Origin: Enterobacter kobei | GTDB lineage: Bacteria > Pseudomonadota > Gammaproteobacteria > Enterobacterales > Enterobacteriaceae | NCBI RefSeq assembly: GCF_018323985.1 | Contig: NZ_AP024590.1 | Coordinates: 1,674,001-1,738,000, forward strand | Length of the DNA stretch: 64,000 nt | Direction: 5' to 3' | Shown here: in pieces, positions 18,381 to 27,398 of the stretch | How positions within the stretch are numbered: position 1 is the first letter of the stretch | Layout of the letters: each line of letters starts with the position of its first letter | Program-made: the position numbers and the translations under genes | Notes under the pieces: generated by a model | The model's input: only the letters and a program-made list of their open reading frames with translations | The model's database searches: none | What the model was told of the DNA's origin: nothing

Positions 18381-18404
18381 CTGGAAGATCTGAATGTCTT
18401 CCAG
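18381..18404 (-). promoter_or_regulatory. Pause hairpin of the his leader
   Basis: CTGGAAGA and TCTTCCAG pair around an 8 base loop just after the leader peptide gene. The position fits the early A:B pause hairpin that synchronises polymerase with the leader ribosome. Its 3' arm (TCTTCC) can also pair with the 5' arm of the attenuator stem, which is what an antiterminator needs. Confidence 0.75.
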
Positions 18405-18422
18405 CACACATCGCCTGAAAGA

Positions 18423-18470
18423 CTAGTCAGGATGATGGTGATGGTGGTGGTTAAATTGAACGCGTGTCAT
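18423..18470 (-). CDS. hisL: his operon leader peptide
   Basis: A 15-codon reading frame, MTRVQFNHHHHHHPD, with six histidine codons in a row. It is read by ribosomes as the sensor of charged tRNA-His in his attenuation. The E. coli and Salmonella peptides have seven histidines preceded by Lys; here there are six preceded by Asn. It lies 60 bases upstream of the attenuator stem. Confidence 0.95.
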   Translation of the reverse strand: MTRVQFNHHHHHHPD

Positions 18471-18644
18471 AAATTTTCTCGATGAATGATTATTCAACTG
18501 CTTGCGATTAACCTAAACCAGTTTAGCCCTGTAAGGCAAGGGCTTTTTTCAATCATTAAATCATTTCATATTGATTCTATGAATTGTCAGTTGTCCCACG
18601 CTGGCGTAGCCTTATTGCAGATGCGTGAACGTCAGGAGAAAGGC

Positions 18645-19487
18645 ATGAAGAAGGTGGCAATTGTCGGGTTGGGCTGGCTGGGGATGCCGCTGGCATTAGC
18701 ACTGTCGGCGCGGGGCTGGCAGGTAACCGGCAGTAAAACAACCCAGGACGGCGTGGAAGCTGCGCGCATGTGCGGCATTGACAGCTATCTGCTGCAACTC
18801 ACCCCGGAGCTGGTGTGCGACACCGACGATCTCGATGCCCTGATGAACGTCGACGCGCTGGTCATTACGCTACCTGCGCGCCGCAGCGGGCCGGGGGATG
18901 AGTTCTATATGCAGGCGATGCAGGAAATTGTCGACAGCGCGCTGGCGCACCGCATCCCGCGCATTATCTTTACCAGCTCCACGTCGGTCTACGGCGACGT
19001 TGCCGGGACGGTAAAAGAGGATACGGCGCGTCATCCGGTCACCGCCAGCGGGCGCGTCCTGAAAGATCTGGAAGACTGGCTGCATAATCTGCCGGGTACC
19101 TCGGTGGATATTTTGCGTCTGGCGGGGCTGGTGGGACCGGGGCGTCATCCAGGCCGCTTCTTTGCCGGTAAAACGGCACCAAACGGTCAGCACGGCGTCA
19201 ATCTCGTCCATCTGGATGATGTCGTTGGCGCAATCACCCTTTTGTTGCAGGCTCCAAAAGGCGGGCACATCTATAATATCTGTGCGCCTGCCCACCCGGC
19301 GCGCTCGACATTTTATCCCGCCATGGCGCGGCAGCTGGATCTGCCCGTGCCGCAATTTACTGATGCCCGCGCTGATGACAAAGGCAAAATCGTCGACGGC
19401 AGCCGCATCACCAAAGAGCTGGGATTTGACTATCAATACCCCGATCCGCTGCTCATGCCCATGGACACGGCGACTGGCAGGGATTGA
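18645..19487 (+). CDS. yeeZ: SDR-family NAD(P)-dependent oxidoreductase YeeZ
   Basis: A 280-residue atypical short-chain dehydrogenase/epimerase-like protein, very similar to E. coli YeeZ. The N-terminal dinucleotide motif is VAIVGLGWLGMPLA. The segment FTSSTSVYGD holds the usual catalytic Ser/Tyr region. The function is not established in E. coli. The ATG at 18645 is taken because AGGAGAAAGG precedes it; longer in-frame extensions run into the his promoter. yeeY follows 27 bases later on the same strand. Confidence 0.9.
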   Translation: MKKVAIVGLGWLGMPLALALSARGWQVTGSKTTQDGVEAARMCGIDSYLLQLTPELVCDTDDLDALMNVDALVITLPARRSGPGDEFYMQAMQEIVDSALAHRIPRIIFTSSTSVYGDVAGTVKEDTARHPVTASGRVLKDLEDWLHNLPGTSVDILRLAGLVGPGRHPGRFFAGKTAPNGQHGVNLVHLDDVVGAITLLLQAPKGGHIYNICAPAHPARSTFYPAMARQLDLPVPQFTDARADDKGKIVDGSRITKELGFDYQYPDPLLMPMDTATGRD

Positions 19488-19514
19488 CTGATCGCACACC
19501 CTGAGGGGGCGAGC

Positions 19515-20438
19515 ATGAAACCATTGCTGGATGTGCTGGTGATCCTGGATGCGCTGGAAAAAGAGGGCAGCTTTGCCGCAGCTTCAGCAAAACTCTATAA
19601 AACGCCCTCTGCGCTGAGCTACACCGTGCACAAGCTGGAGAGCGATCTCAATATTCAGTTGCTCGATCGCAGCGGGCACCGGGCGAAATTTACCCGTACC
19701 GGACAGATGCTGCTGGAGAAAGGGCGCGACGTGCTGCACGCCGTGCGCGAACTGGAAAAGCAGGCGGTGAAACTTCACCAGGGCTGGGAAAGCCAACTGG
19801 TGATCGGCGTTGACGACACCTTCCCGTTTTCCTTACTGCTGCCGCTTATCGAGGCGTTTTATCAGGATCACAGCGTTACCCGCCTGAAGTTTATCAATGG
19901 CGTGCTGTCAGGCTCCTGGCAGGCGCTGATTGACGGTGAGGCGGATATCATCGTTGGCGCGCTGCATGAACCACCGCATCTCAGCGGCTTTGGTTTTGCC
20001 CGCCTGGGCAGTCTGGAGCAGGTTTTCGCCGTCGCCCCTCAGCATCCGCTGGCAAAAGCGCCAGAACCCATACCCCGTCATGAAATTAAACGCCACCGCG
20101 CTATCGTGGTGAGCAGTGGCAAGCTTTTGCCAGCGCCGTCGTTGCCGGACGATCATGAAGCGATCACGGTTTTTGATTTTAAGACTAAACTGGAGCTACA
20201 GAGAGGCGGGCTCGGCTGTGGCTGGGTGCCGCGCTATCTGGCGCAGCGCTTTCTCGACAGCGGCGCGCTGATTGAAAAACGCGTCACCGACGAGGTGTCC
20301 GCCGAGCCTGTGTGGCTGGGATGGAATGAGCAAACCGCAGGGCTTGCCAGCGCGTGGTGGTGCAGGGAAATAGTGGCAAATAGTGCTATCACTGGCGTTT
20401 ATAATTTTGCCGATGCCCGTCACAGCGGGCCATCGTAA
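19515..20438 (+). CDS. yeeY: LysR-family transcriptional regulator YeeY
   Basis: A 307-residue LysR-type regulator: winged helix-turn-helix at residues 1-60 (SFAAASAKLYKTPSALSYTV) and a periplasmic-binding-like effector domain after residue 90. It is the counterpart of E. coli YeeY by sequence and position, after yeeZ and before plaP. Targets and ligand are not known to me. The ribosome site GAGGGGG lies just before the ATG. It is probably co-transcribed with yeeZ. Confidence 0.9.
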   Translation: MKPLLDVLVILDALEKEGSFAAASAKLYKTPSALSYTVHKLESDLNIQLLDRSGHRAKFTRTGQMLLEKGRDVLHAVRELEKQAVKLHQGWESQLVIGVDDTFPFSLLLPLIEAFYQDHSVTRLKFINGVLSGSWQALIDGEADIIVGALHEPPHLSGFGFARLGSLEQVFAVAPQHPLAKAPEPIPRHEIKRHRAIVVSSGKLLPAPSLPDDHEAITVFDFKTKLELQRGGLGCGWVPRYLAQRFLDSGALIEKRVTDEVSAEPVWLGWNEQTAGLASAWWCREIVANSAITGVYNFADARHSGPS

Positions 20439-20520
20439 AAATAATCGCGTGACAGGCCTCTCATAGTCTTGTCATCGCGCACGATTTTGGGGCAAAATAC
20501 GCCGCCTGCAAAAAATGAGA

Positions 20521-20552
20521 TTAACCGACGTTCAACGCGTCGGTTATTTTTT
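20521..20552 (+). terminator. Rho-independent terminator after yeeY
   Basis: AACCGACG TTCAA CGCGTCGGTT stem followed by eight T. It lies about 80 bases after the yeeY stop and upstream of the plaP leader. Confidence 0.85.
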
Positions 20553-20652
20553 TTGCAATAAAAAACGTCATTTAATCAAAGAGGCCGGGCTTCGTACCGG
20601 ATAGATACACATTTAAAAACCGACAGTCGTTGTCGCTGAGGAACGAAATCAG

Positions 20653-20715
20653 ATGGGGCAATTTTTTGCATTTGCGACGGCATCTGCCGTAATGGGGGCT
20701 CACCATGTCGCATAA
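20653..20715 (+). CDS. Possible 20-codon upstream reading frame in the plaP leader
   Basis: An ATG at 20653 opens a 20-codon frame, MGQFFAFATASAVMGAHHVA, which stops inside the first codons of plaP, overlapping its start by 11 bases. A GAGGAA lies ten bases upstream, so initiation is possible but the spacing is long. The overlap could couple translation of the putrescine importer to the short frame. It may be a chance frame; no homology is known to me. Confidence 0.3.
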   Translation: MGQFFAFATASAVMGAHHVA

Positions 20716-22066
20716 CGTTACTCCAAAAACCTCTCGCGTGGAATTGCGTAAAACGCTTACGTTGATTCCGGTTGTTATGATGGGTCTTGCCTATATGCAG
20801 CCGATGACGCTGTTCGATACGTTCGGCATTGTCTCTGGATTGACTGATGGTCACGTCGCGACGGCTTACGCCTTTGCGCTGGTGGCGATCCTGTTCACGG
20901 CGCTCAGCTACGGTAAACTGGTTCGCCGTTTCCCGTCTGCCGGCTCCGCCTACACCTACGCCCAGAAATCCATCAGCCCGGCTGTTGGCTTCATGGTCGG
21001 CTGGTCATCGCTGCTGGACTACCTGTTCATGCCGATGATCAACATTCTGCTGGCGAAAATTTACTTCGAAGCGCTGGTGCCGTCGGTGCCATCGTGGATC
21101 TTTGTTGTTGCGCTGGTGGCCTTTATGACCATCTCCAACCTGCGCAGCATCAAGACCGTGGCGAATTTCAACACCCTGATCGTCATCCTGCAGATGGGGA
21201 TTGTGGCGGTGATCGTCGGCATGATTACTTATGGCGTTTCGCACGGTGAAGGCGCAGGTACGCTGACCAGCACCCGTCCGTTCTGGTCTGAAGGCGCGCA
21301 CGTGGTGCCGATGATCACCGGCGCGACTATCCTGTGCTTCTCGTTCCTGGGCTTTGACGGCATTTCCTCGCTGTCTGAAGAAACCAAAGATGCCGAGCGT
21401 GTGATCCCGAAAGCGATCTTCCTGACCGCGCTGATTGGTGGTCTGGTGTTTATTTGCGCATCTTACTTCCTGCAGCTGTACTTCCCGGACATCTCTCGCT
21501 TTAAAGATCCGGATGCGTCACAGCCGGAAATCATGCTCTACGTGGCGGGTAAAACCTTCCAGTGGTGCGTGCTGATCTTCTCCAGCGTGACCGTTCTGGC
21601 ATCCGGTATGGCCGCGCACGCGGGCGTATCCCGTCTGATGTACGTGATGGGCCGTGATGGCGTGTTCCCGACCCGTTTCTTCGGTTACGTGCACCCGAAA
21701 TGGCGCACTCCGGCATGGAACGTGCTGCTGGTGGGCGCGATTGCGCTGCTGGCGATTAACTTCGACCTGGTGACCGCGACGGCGCTGATTAACTTTGGTG
21801 CGCTGGTGGCCTTTACCTTCGTTAACCTGTCGGTGATCTCCCAGTTCTGGATCCGTGAAAAGCGTAACAAAACGCTGAAAGACCACTTCAACTACCTGGT
21901 GCTGCCGATGTGTGGCGCGCTGACGGTAGGTGCACTGTGGGCGAATCTGGAAGAGAGCTCAATGATCCTGGGCCTCATCTGGGGTGCCATTGGTCTGCTG
22001 TACCTGGCCTGCGTGACCCGAAGCTTCCGCAATCCGGTACCGCAGTACGAAGATATTCCGCAGTAA
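20705..22066 (+). CDS. plaP: Low-affinity putrescine importer PlaP
   Basis: An APC-superfamily inner-membrane permease of 453 residues with about twelve membrane segments, very close to E. coli PlaP (YeeF). The E. coli protein imports putrescine by proton symport and is linked to surface motility. The conserved first membrane region MMGLAYMQPMTLFDTFGIV and the GFDGISSLSEETKDAERVIPKA segment are typical of amino acid/polyamine permeases. The ribosome site GGGGG lies seven bases before the ATG. Strong terminators lie before its leader and after its stop, so it is a single-gene unit. Confidence 0.95.
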   Translation: MSHNVTPKTSRVELRKTLTLIPVVMMGLAYMQPMTLFDTFGIVSGLTDGHVATAYAFALVAILFTALSYGKLVRRFPSAGSAYTYAQKSISPAVGFMVGWSSLLDYLFMPMINILLAKIYFEALVPSVPSWIFVVALVAFMTISNLRSIKTVANFNTLIVILQMGIVAVIVGMITYGVSHGEGAGTLTSTRPFWSEGAHVVPMITGATILCFSFLGFDGISSLSEETKDAERVIPKAIFLTALIGGLVFICASYFLQLYFPDISRFKDPDASQPEIMLYVAGKTFQWCVLIFSSVTVLASGMAAHAGVSRLMYVMGRDGVFPTRFFGYVHPKWRTPAWNVLLVGAIALLAINFDLVTATALINFGALVAFTFVNLSVISQFWIREKRNKTLKDHFNYLVLPMCGALTVGALWANLEESSMILGLIWGAIGLLYLACVTRSFRNPVPQYEDIPQ

Positions 22067-22090
22067 CCGCTGTTATAAACAAATGACGTA

Positions 22091-22122
22091 AAAAAACCGG
22101 AGGTTAACGCCTCCGGTTTTTT
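22091..22122. terminator. Bidirectional terminator between plaP and sbcB
   Basis: AAAAAACCGGAGG TTAA CGCCTCCGGTTTTTT: a GC-rich stem with A and T tracts on the two sides, between convergent genes. Confidence 0.9.
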
Positions 22123-22152
22123 GCTTTCTGCACCGCCATCAGAAGAGGGCGG

Positions 22153-23589
22153 TCAGACGATCTCCTGCACATACTGGAACAGCGCTTTCAGCAGTGCCTG
22201 TTTCTCAGCATCACCTTCATGCTGGCTGTAGAGCATTTCCAGCTCCTGCACCCACGCCTGCAAAAATTCTTCCGTGAAGATACTCTGCCGGTGCGCATGC
22301 CAGCGCTGCTGCTCCGCTTCATCCAGCGTGCCGGGGAAGTTACGCGCCCGGTAGTTAAACAGCAGCTTTTCAATGCGCTTATCGGCGAAGGTAATATCCA
22401 GTAAGGGCAGATTACGCGGTTCGGTTTCCAGCACGATTTTCATCGCCGCCCGATCGGCATCGCTGAAAAAGCCGTTATACAACTGGGCGTCGACGTTTTC
22501 CGACGGCACAAACGGCTCGGCGTCGGCAAAAATCGCCACCACTTTTTCCCGCACCTGCGGGTTTTCACGCAGCAGTTTTAAATTATCCAGGCAGCGCTGG
22601 CGATTAATGCCAAGCCGGTCAGCATCGGCGGCGCGCAGCGTATTGGCCTGCGCCAGCACCGGACACTTATTCAGATGCACCAGCTTCACCGGCACGGCGG
22701 GGTCATCCCCCAGATCCTCTTTAGCGGTATACAGCCGTTCACGCAGCGCATCGGCCTCAAGCGTTAACAGCGGCGACATATCCAGGGCCAGGTCAACCAT
22801 GATCACCGCATTGCGGTTATCAGGATGCCACGCCAGCGGAGCCACCCAACTGGTATTGCCGCGCCATGCGCCGAACATCCCGGAGACGTGCACCAGCGGC
22901 GTCATCTGCGGCACATCTATCAGCGCCGTTAATTTATGTTTGCTACGGTGCTCATAAAGATACTGGAACAGCTTCGGTTGCTTCGCCTTCACCAGTTGCG
23001 CCATGGCAATGGTCGCGTAAACATCCGCCATCGCGTCATGCGCATTGCTGTGCTCAATGCCGTTAGCGCGGGTGAGGTGTTCCAGACGGAAGCTCGGCAG
23101 CCCGTCGTCGTTTTCCGGCCAGTTGATGCCGTCAGGACGCAGGGCGTAGCAGGCGCGCATCACGTCCAGCAGATCCCAGCGGGAGTTATGATTCTGCCAG
23201 CTCCAGGCATAGGGATCGTAAAAGTTGCGATAGAAGATGTTGCGCGTCACTTCATCGTCGAAGCGGACATTGTTGTAGCCCACCACACAGGTTTCCGGCA
23301 CGGTAAAAAGCGTGTGGATACGCCTGGCGAACGTGGCCTCATTGTCACCTTTTGCCAGCGCGTTCTGCGGCGTGATGCCGGTGATCAGCACGGCCTGCGG
23401 CTGGGGCAGATAGTCGTCAGCCGGTTTGCAGTAAAAGACTTCCGGCTCGCCGATGACGTTAAAATCCGCATCGGTGCGCAGCGCAGCGAACTGCGCGGGA
23501 CGATCCAGCGCCGGGCTGGTGCCGAAGGTTTCGTAATCGTGGAATAAAAAAGTTGGCTGCGGGGCGGAATCAGACACCAGTGAGTTCAT
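22153..23589 (-). CDS. sbcB: Exodeoxyribonuclease I
   Basis: A 3'-5' single-strand DNA exonuclease in recombination and mismatch repair; it interacts with single-strand binding protein. The DEDDh exonuclease domain has FLFHDYETFG near residue 14 and EHSNAHDAMADV further on; the SH3-like and C-terminal helical regions follow. The start at 23589 (MNSLVSDS) gives 478 residues, close to the 475 of E. coli, although the ribosome site is poor; the frame is open about 40 codons further upstream, which I take to be non-coding. dacD is divergent. Confidence 0.94.
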   Translation of the reverse strand: MNSLVSDSAPQPTFLFHDYETFGTSPALDRPAQFAALRTDADFNVIGEPEVFYCKPADDYLPQPQAVLITGITPQNALAKGDNEATFARRIHTLFTVPETCVVGYNNVRFDDEVTRNIFYRNFYDPYAWSWQNHNSRWDLLDVMRACYALRPDGINWPENDDGLPSFRLEHLTRANGIEHSNAHDAMADVYATIAMAQLVKAKQPKLFQYLYEHRSKHKLTALIDVPQMTPLVHVSGMFGAWRGNTSWVAPLAWHPDNRNAVIMVDLALDMSPLLTLEADALRERLYTAKEDLGDDPAVPVKLVHLNKCPVLAQANTLRAADADRLGINRQRCLDNLKLLRENPQVREKVVAIFADAEPFVPSENVDAQLYNGFFSDADRAAMKIVLETEPRNLPLLDITFADKRIEKLLFNYRARNFPGTLDEAEQQRWHAHRQSIFTEEFLQAWVQELEMLYSQHEGDAEKQALLKALFQYVQEIV

Positions 23590-23785
23590 CCTGTTTTGAA
23601 GTGACCTGTCTATGGTAAACCATCCCGCCGCTTCTTCCGACATAAATGCCATCCGCCTGCTGATTTTGCGAGCAATCACCCGGACTCCGCGCGCCACTGT
23701 CACATTTCTTTGCAATTAAACGGAGTAACGACATAAGAAATTCCGTAAAAAGGTCAGCCATTTAACAGGATCAGAGGATATACCG

Positions 23786-24943
23786 TTGAAACGCCGTTTG
23801 TTTGTTGCCGCTTCATTTATTGCTGTTTGCGTGAATTCTGCGCTGGCTGCCGATTTACCCGTCACCCCCCAGCCACCGCAAATCCAGGCCGCGTCCTGGG
23901 TTTTAATGGATTACACCACCGGCCAGGTATTAACTGCGGGCAATGAACATCAACAGCGCAACCCGGCCAGCCTCACCAAGCTGATGACCGGCTACGTTGT
24001 CGATCGCGCCATTGATAGCCACCACATCACGCCCGACGACGTGGTCACGGTGGGGCCAGACGCCTGGGCGAAAGGGAATCCGGTGTTTGAAGGCTCCTCG
24101 CTGATGTTTATCAAACCGGGCGACCGCGTGACCGTGCGCGATCTCAGCCGCGGGCTGATCGTCGATTCCGGCAACGATGCCTGCGTAGCGCTGGCAGATC
24201 ATGTTGCGGGCGGCCAGCCGCAATTCGTGAAGATGATGAACGACTACGTGCAGAAGCTGCACCTGCGCGACACCCATTTTGAAACGGTGCATGGTCTGGA
24301 TGCGCCCGGTCAGCACAGCTCGGCCTGGGATCTGGCGGTGCTCTCCCGCGCCATTATTCACGGCGAGCCGCAGTTTTATCATATGTACAGCGAGAAGAGC
24401 CTGACGTGGAACGGCATCACGCAGCAGAACCGTAACGGCCTGCTGTGGGATAAATCCCTTAACGTAGATGGCCTGAAAACCGGCCACACCTCCGGGGCAG
24501 GATTTAATATTGTCGCCTCTGCCGTCGACGGCCAGCGCCGCCTGATTTCTGTGATCATGGGCGCAGACAGTCCGAAAGGGCGGGAAGAGCAAGCGCGTAA
24601 ACTGCTGCACTGGGGCCAGCAGAATTTCGATACGGTGCAGGTGCTGCGTCAGGGGCAAAAAGTCGGCAGTGAGCGCATCTGGTTCGGCGATAAAAAACAG
24701 GTCGCCGTCGGCACCGGGCAGGACTTCTGGCTGGCGCTGCCCAAATCGGAAGTGCCCTTTATTAAGGCGAAATACACCCTGACGAACAAAGATTTGCAGG
24801 CCCCGATGGCGGCCCATCAACAGGTGGGGGAGATCGCGCTGTACGACCGTGACAAGGTGATTGCCCACTGGCCGCTGTTCACCCTGGAAAGCGTTGGCAA
24901 GGGGGGCGTATTCTCACGCCTTAACGACTGGTTCCATCATTAA
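23786..24943 (+). CDS. dacD: D-alanyl-D-alanine carboxypeptidase DacD (PBP6b)
   Basis: A periplasmic low-molecular-mass penicillin-binding protein that trims the terminal D-Ala of peptidoglycan pentapeptides. It has 385 residues, with a signal peptide cut after about ALA at residue 21. The three active-site motifs are intact: S62-L-T-K65, S128-G-N130 and K231-T-G233. The C-terminus ends in an amphipathic helix (VFSRLNDWFHH) that attaches the enzyme to the inner membrane. The start TTG at 23786 follows a GAGG motif. It is divergent from sbcB and followed by sbmC. Confidence 0.93.
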   Translation: MKRRLFVAASFIAVCVNSALAADLPVTPQPPQIQAASWVLMDYTTGQVLTAGNEHQQRNPASLTKLMTGYVVDRAIDSHHITPDDVVTVGPDAWAKGNPVFEGSSLMFIKPGDRVTVRDLSRGLIVDSGNDACVALADHVAGGQPQFVKMMNDYVQKLHLRDTHFETVHGLDAPGQHSSAWDLAVLSRAIIHGEPQFYHMYSEKSLTWNGITQQNRNGLLWDKSLNVDGLKTGHTSGAGFNIVASAVDGQRRLISVIMGADSPKGREEQARKLLHWGQQNFDTVQVLRQGQKVGSERIWFGDKKQVAVGTGQDFWLALPKSEVPFIKAKYTLTNKDLQAPMAAHQQVGEIALYDRDKVIAHWPLFTLESVGKGGVFSRLNDWFHH

Positions 24944-24971
24944 TTTTGGGCATTCAGCTTCCTGACTGGCG

Positions 24972-24995
24972 AGTATGCGAGCCTGCTCGCATACT
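24972..24995 (+). terminator. Hairpin after dacD
   Basis: AGTATGCGAG, loop CCTG, and CTCGCATACT form a perfect 10 base pair stem 29 bases after the dacD stop. There is no T run, so it may be a weak terminator or an mRNA-protecting hairpin. Confidence 0.5.
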
Positions 24996-25072
24996 GACAA
25001 ACAAAGCGATGTATATTCTTTTTGCGTCAATTATAGTGGTTATCCATACAGTTAAATTCTTCGGAGGCAGCA

Positions 25073-25546
25073 GTGGACTATCAAATTAAAGACGTTGATG
25101 CACGCAGGATTGCCGGTTTTCATCTGGTAGGGCCATGGGAAAAAACCGTCAAGCAGGGCTTTGAGCAACTGACCATGTGGGTAAAGGGTAAGCAGCTGCA
25201 ACCGCAGGAGTGGATCGCCGTCTATTACGACAATCCCGATGAAGTGCCTGCTGAAAAGCTGCGCGCCGATGTGGTGATCGCCGTAGCTGAAGAATTTGCT
25301 ATGCCGGAAAGCAGCGAAGGCGTGATGCTCACCGAACTGCCCGGTGGTGCTTATGCGGTGGCCCGTGCGCGCGTTGAAAATGAAGATTTTCAGCAGGCCT
25401 GGGACGGTTTCTTTGACACGCTTTTAGCCGATCAGCACCACCAGATTGCGCTGCGTCCTTGTTTTGAAATCTATCTCAATGCCGACAGCGGCGAAGGGCA
25501 CTGGGACATCGACATGTATATTCCTGTCGAGCCGAAAACCCTCTGA
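25073..25546 (+). CDS. sbmC: DNA gyrase inhibitor SbmC (GyrI)
   Basis: A 157-residue protein of the GyrI-like domain family. In E. coli it shields DNA gyrase from toxins such as microcin B17 and is induced by the SOS response. The sequence keeps the family core RRIAGFHLVGPWEKTVKQGF and WDIDMYIPVEPK. The start is GTG, with GGAGG seven bases before it. No convincing LexA box is seen upstream, only one ACAG half-site. Confidence 0.92.
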   Translation: MDYQIKDVDARRIAGFHLVGPWEKTVKQGFEQLTMWVKGKQLQPQEWIAVYYDNPDEVPAEKLRADVVIAVAEEFAMPESSEGVMLTELPGGAYAVARARVENEDFQQAWDGFFDTLLADQHHQIALRPCFEIYLNADSGEGHWDIDMYIPVEPKTL

Positions 25547-25560
25547 TGGCGTAGCTGACG

Positions 25561-25632
25561 TGCCTTCAGAATTGATCCTGAAGGCATCGACGGCGCGACT
25601 GGCGAAAAAATCGTCATTTTTGCCGCCAGTCA
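25561..25632 (+). terminator. Two hairpins between sbmC and yeeA
   Basis: TGCCTTCAG ... CTGAAGGCA (25561-25586) is followed by GACTGGCG ... CGCCAGTC (25598-25632), whose inner part can extend by pairing an A tract with a T tract. The second has an inner T run but none after it. They may end sbmC transcription or act in the yeeA leader. Confidence 0.5.
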
Positions 25633-25705
25633 GGCCATAACGCGGATGTCGGCTGGCAAAAAGCCGCTACAATTGCGCCTTTGTTGTTTTAGCCGGAGAA
25701 CGGGT

Positions 25706-26764
25706 GTGCGCCCCGACAAATCACTCAGCCCTTTTGAAATTCGCCTGTACCGCAACTACCGTGTTGTCCATGGGGTACGTATCGCGCTGGCGTTTATTCT
25801 GACCTTCTTACTGGTGCGCCTGCTGAAGGTGCCGGAAGGCACGTGGCCGCTCATCACGCTGGTGGTGATCATGGGGCCGATCTCCTTTCTGGGGAACGTC
25901 GTGCCTCGCGCCTGGGAGCGTATCGGCGGCACCATCTTTGGCTCTGTGCTGGGGCTGGTGGCGTTAAAGCTGGAGGTGATTTCGCTGCCGTTAATGCTGC
26001 TGTGGTGCGCGGCGGCGATGTTCCTCTGCGGCTGGCTGGCGCTGGGTAAAAAGCCTTATCAGGCGCTGCTGATTGGCATTACCCTGGCGGTGGTAGTGGG
26101 CGCACCGGCCGGGGACATGCACACAGCACTGTGGCGCGGGGGCGATGTCATTCTCGGTTCTCTGCTGGCAATGCTGTTCACCGGCATCTGGCCGCAGCGT
26201 GCCTTTCTGCACTGGCGCATTCAGATGGCGAACTATGTGACCGCCTTTAACCGTGTCTATCAGGCGGGCTTTTCTCCCAATCTGGTGGAGCGCCCCAGGC
26301 TGGAAAAGCATCTGCAAACCATCCTCAATGATGTAGTAAAAATGCGCGGTCTTATCACCCCGGCCAGTAAAGAAACGCGCATTCAGAAATCCATCTTTGA
26401 GGCGATCCAGACGGTAAGCCGCAATATGGTGTGTATGCTGGAGCTGCAAATCAACGCGCACTGGGCCTCGCGCGCCAGCCATCTGGTGATGCTTAACGCC
26501 CATACCCTGCGTGAGATGCAAAACATGACGCAGCAGACGTTGCTGACCATCGTTCACGCGCTGTACGAAGGCAACCCGCAGCCGATTGTGGCGAACAGTG
26601 AAAAGCTTAACGACATTGTCGGCGAGCTGCGACAGCTGATCCAGGAGCATCAGGGGGAAACCCTGGCGGAAACGCCGATGCACAGCTATGTATGGTTAAG
26701 CATGGAACTGGCGCGTCAGCTAGAACTGCTGTCGCATCTCATCTGCCGCGCATTGCGCAAATAA
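25706..26764 (+). CDS. yeeA: FUSC-family inner membrane protein YeeA
   Basis: A 352-residue member of the aromatic acid exporter-like / fusaric acid resistance family, nearly colinear with E. coli YeeA. It has about six membrane segments in the first 170 residues (for example VRIALAFILTFLLVRLL and WPLITLVVIMGPISFLG), then a cytoplasmic helical domain. The GTG start at 25706 has GGAG seven bases upstream and gives exactly the E. coli length; the frame is open further upstream but without support. The substrate is unknown. Confidence 0.88.
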   Translation: MRPDKSLSPFEIRLYRNYRVVHGVRIALAFILTFLLVRLLKVPEGTWPLITLVVIMGPISFLGNVVPRAWERIGGTIFGSVLGLVALKLEVISLPLMLLWCAAAMFLCGWLALGKKPYQALLIGITLAVVVGAPAGDMHTALWRGGDVILGSLLAMLFTGIWPQRAFLHWRIQMANYVTAFNRVYQAGFSPNLVERPRLEKHLQTILNDVVKMRGLITPASKETRIQKSIFEAIQTVSRNMVCMLELQINAHWASRASHLVMLNAHTLREMQNMTQQTLLTIVHALYEGNPQPIVANSEKLNDIVGELRQLIQEHQGETLAETPMHSYVWLSMELARQLELLSHLICRALRK

Positions 26765-26930
26765 GCTCCACCTGTGCAGGGGATACGTGCGTGTTGTTTC
26801 GATTCAGCAGAAATTAGGGTTATGATACGGGTAGGTATAAAACCATTGTCATTAGCAGCCGCTGAAAGTAGTGTTGACCCGGGGTGGGTGCTTTAACGAA
26901 TCCGAATCTTATATTAGCAGGGGTATAAAC

Positions 26931-27266
26931 ATGGAAACTATTAAGCCTTCGTTTCAGGATGTTCTGGAATTTGTTCGTCTCTTCCGTCGTAAAAACAAAC
27001 TGCAGCGTGAGATCCAGGACGTCGAGAAAAAGATCCGTGACAACCAGAAACGCGTTCTGCTGCTGGATAACCTGAGCGATTACATCAAGCCGGGCATGAG
27101 CGTAGAAGCGATCCAGGGCATCATCGCCAGCATGAAGAGCGATTACGAAGATCGCGTTGATGATTACATCATCAAAAATGCCGAGATCTCCAAAGAGCGT
27201 CGTGAGATATCCAAAAAGCTCAAATCTATGGGCGAAATGAAAACCCACGAACCTAAAGCCGAGTAA
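26931..27266 (+). CDS. tmaR: PTS system regulator TmaR (YeeX)
   Basis: A 111-residue, highly charged coiled-coil protein almost identical to E. coli TmaR. The E. coli protein forms a pole-located condensate that holds enzyme I of the phosphotransferase system, and depends on phosphorylation of Tyr72. Tyr72 is present here in the KSDYEDRVDDY run. The ATG is preceded by AGGGG, and it gives the E. coli start METxKPSFQDVLEF; in-frame upstream starts are not supported. A terminator follows. Confidence 0.93.
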   Translation: METIKPSFQDVLEFVRLFRRKNKLQREIQDVEKKIRDNQKRVLLLDNLSDYIKPGMSVEAIQGIIASMKSDYEDRVDDYIIKNAEISKERREISKKLKSMGEMKTHEPKAE

Positions 27267-27274
27267 TTTTTCCG

Positions 27275-27297
27275 CGGTGAGGGCCTGTCCCTCACCG
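27275..27297 (+). terminator. Hairpin terminator of tmaR
   Basis: CGGTGAGGG, a short loop and CCCTCACCG form a stem 8 bases after the tmaR stop, followed by TTCTGTT rather than a clean T run. Confidence 0.7.
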
Positions 27298-27398
27298 TTC
27301 TGTTACCTCATCGCACATCCGTGTAAAGTGATGACATTACTCCACTTTCACCGGCTAACTATGACTCATCCGACTTTCCCTTCTGTAAGGCAACGGCC

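Noticed and set aside
25005..25072. A LexA box in front of sbmC
   Set aside because: Only one ACAG half-site with a poor partner (GTGG) is present; it does not match CTGT-N8-ACAG well enough to report.
27267..27398. A cobalamin riboswitch upstream of cbiB
   Set aside because: The interval is only about 130 bases, part of it taken by the tmaR terminator, and I find no B12-box sequence.
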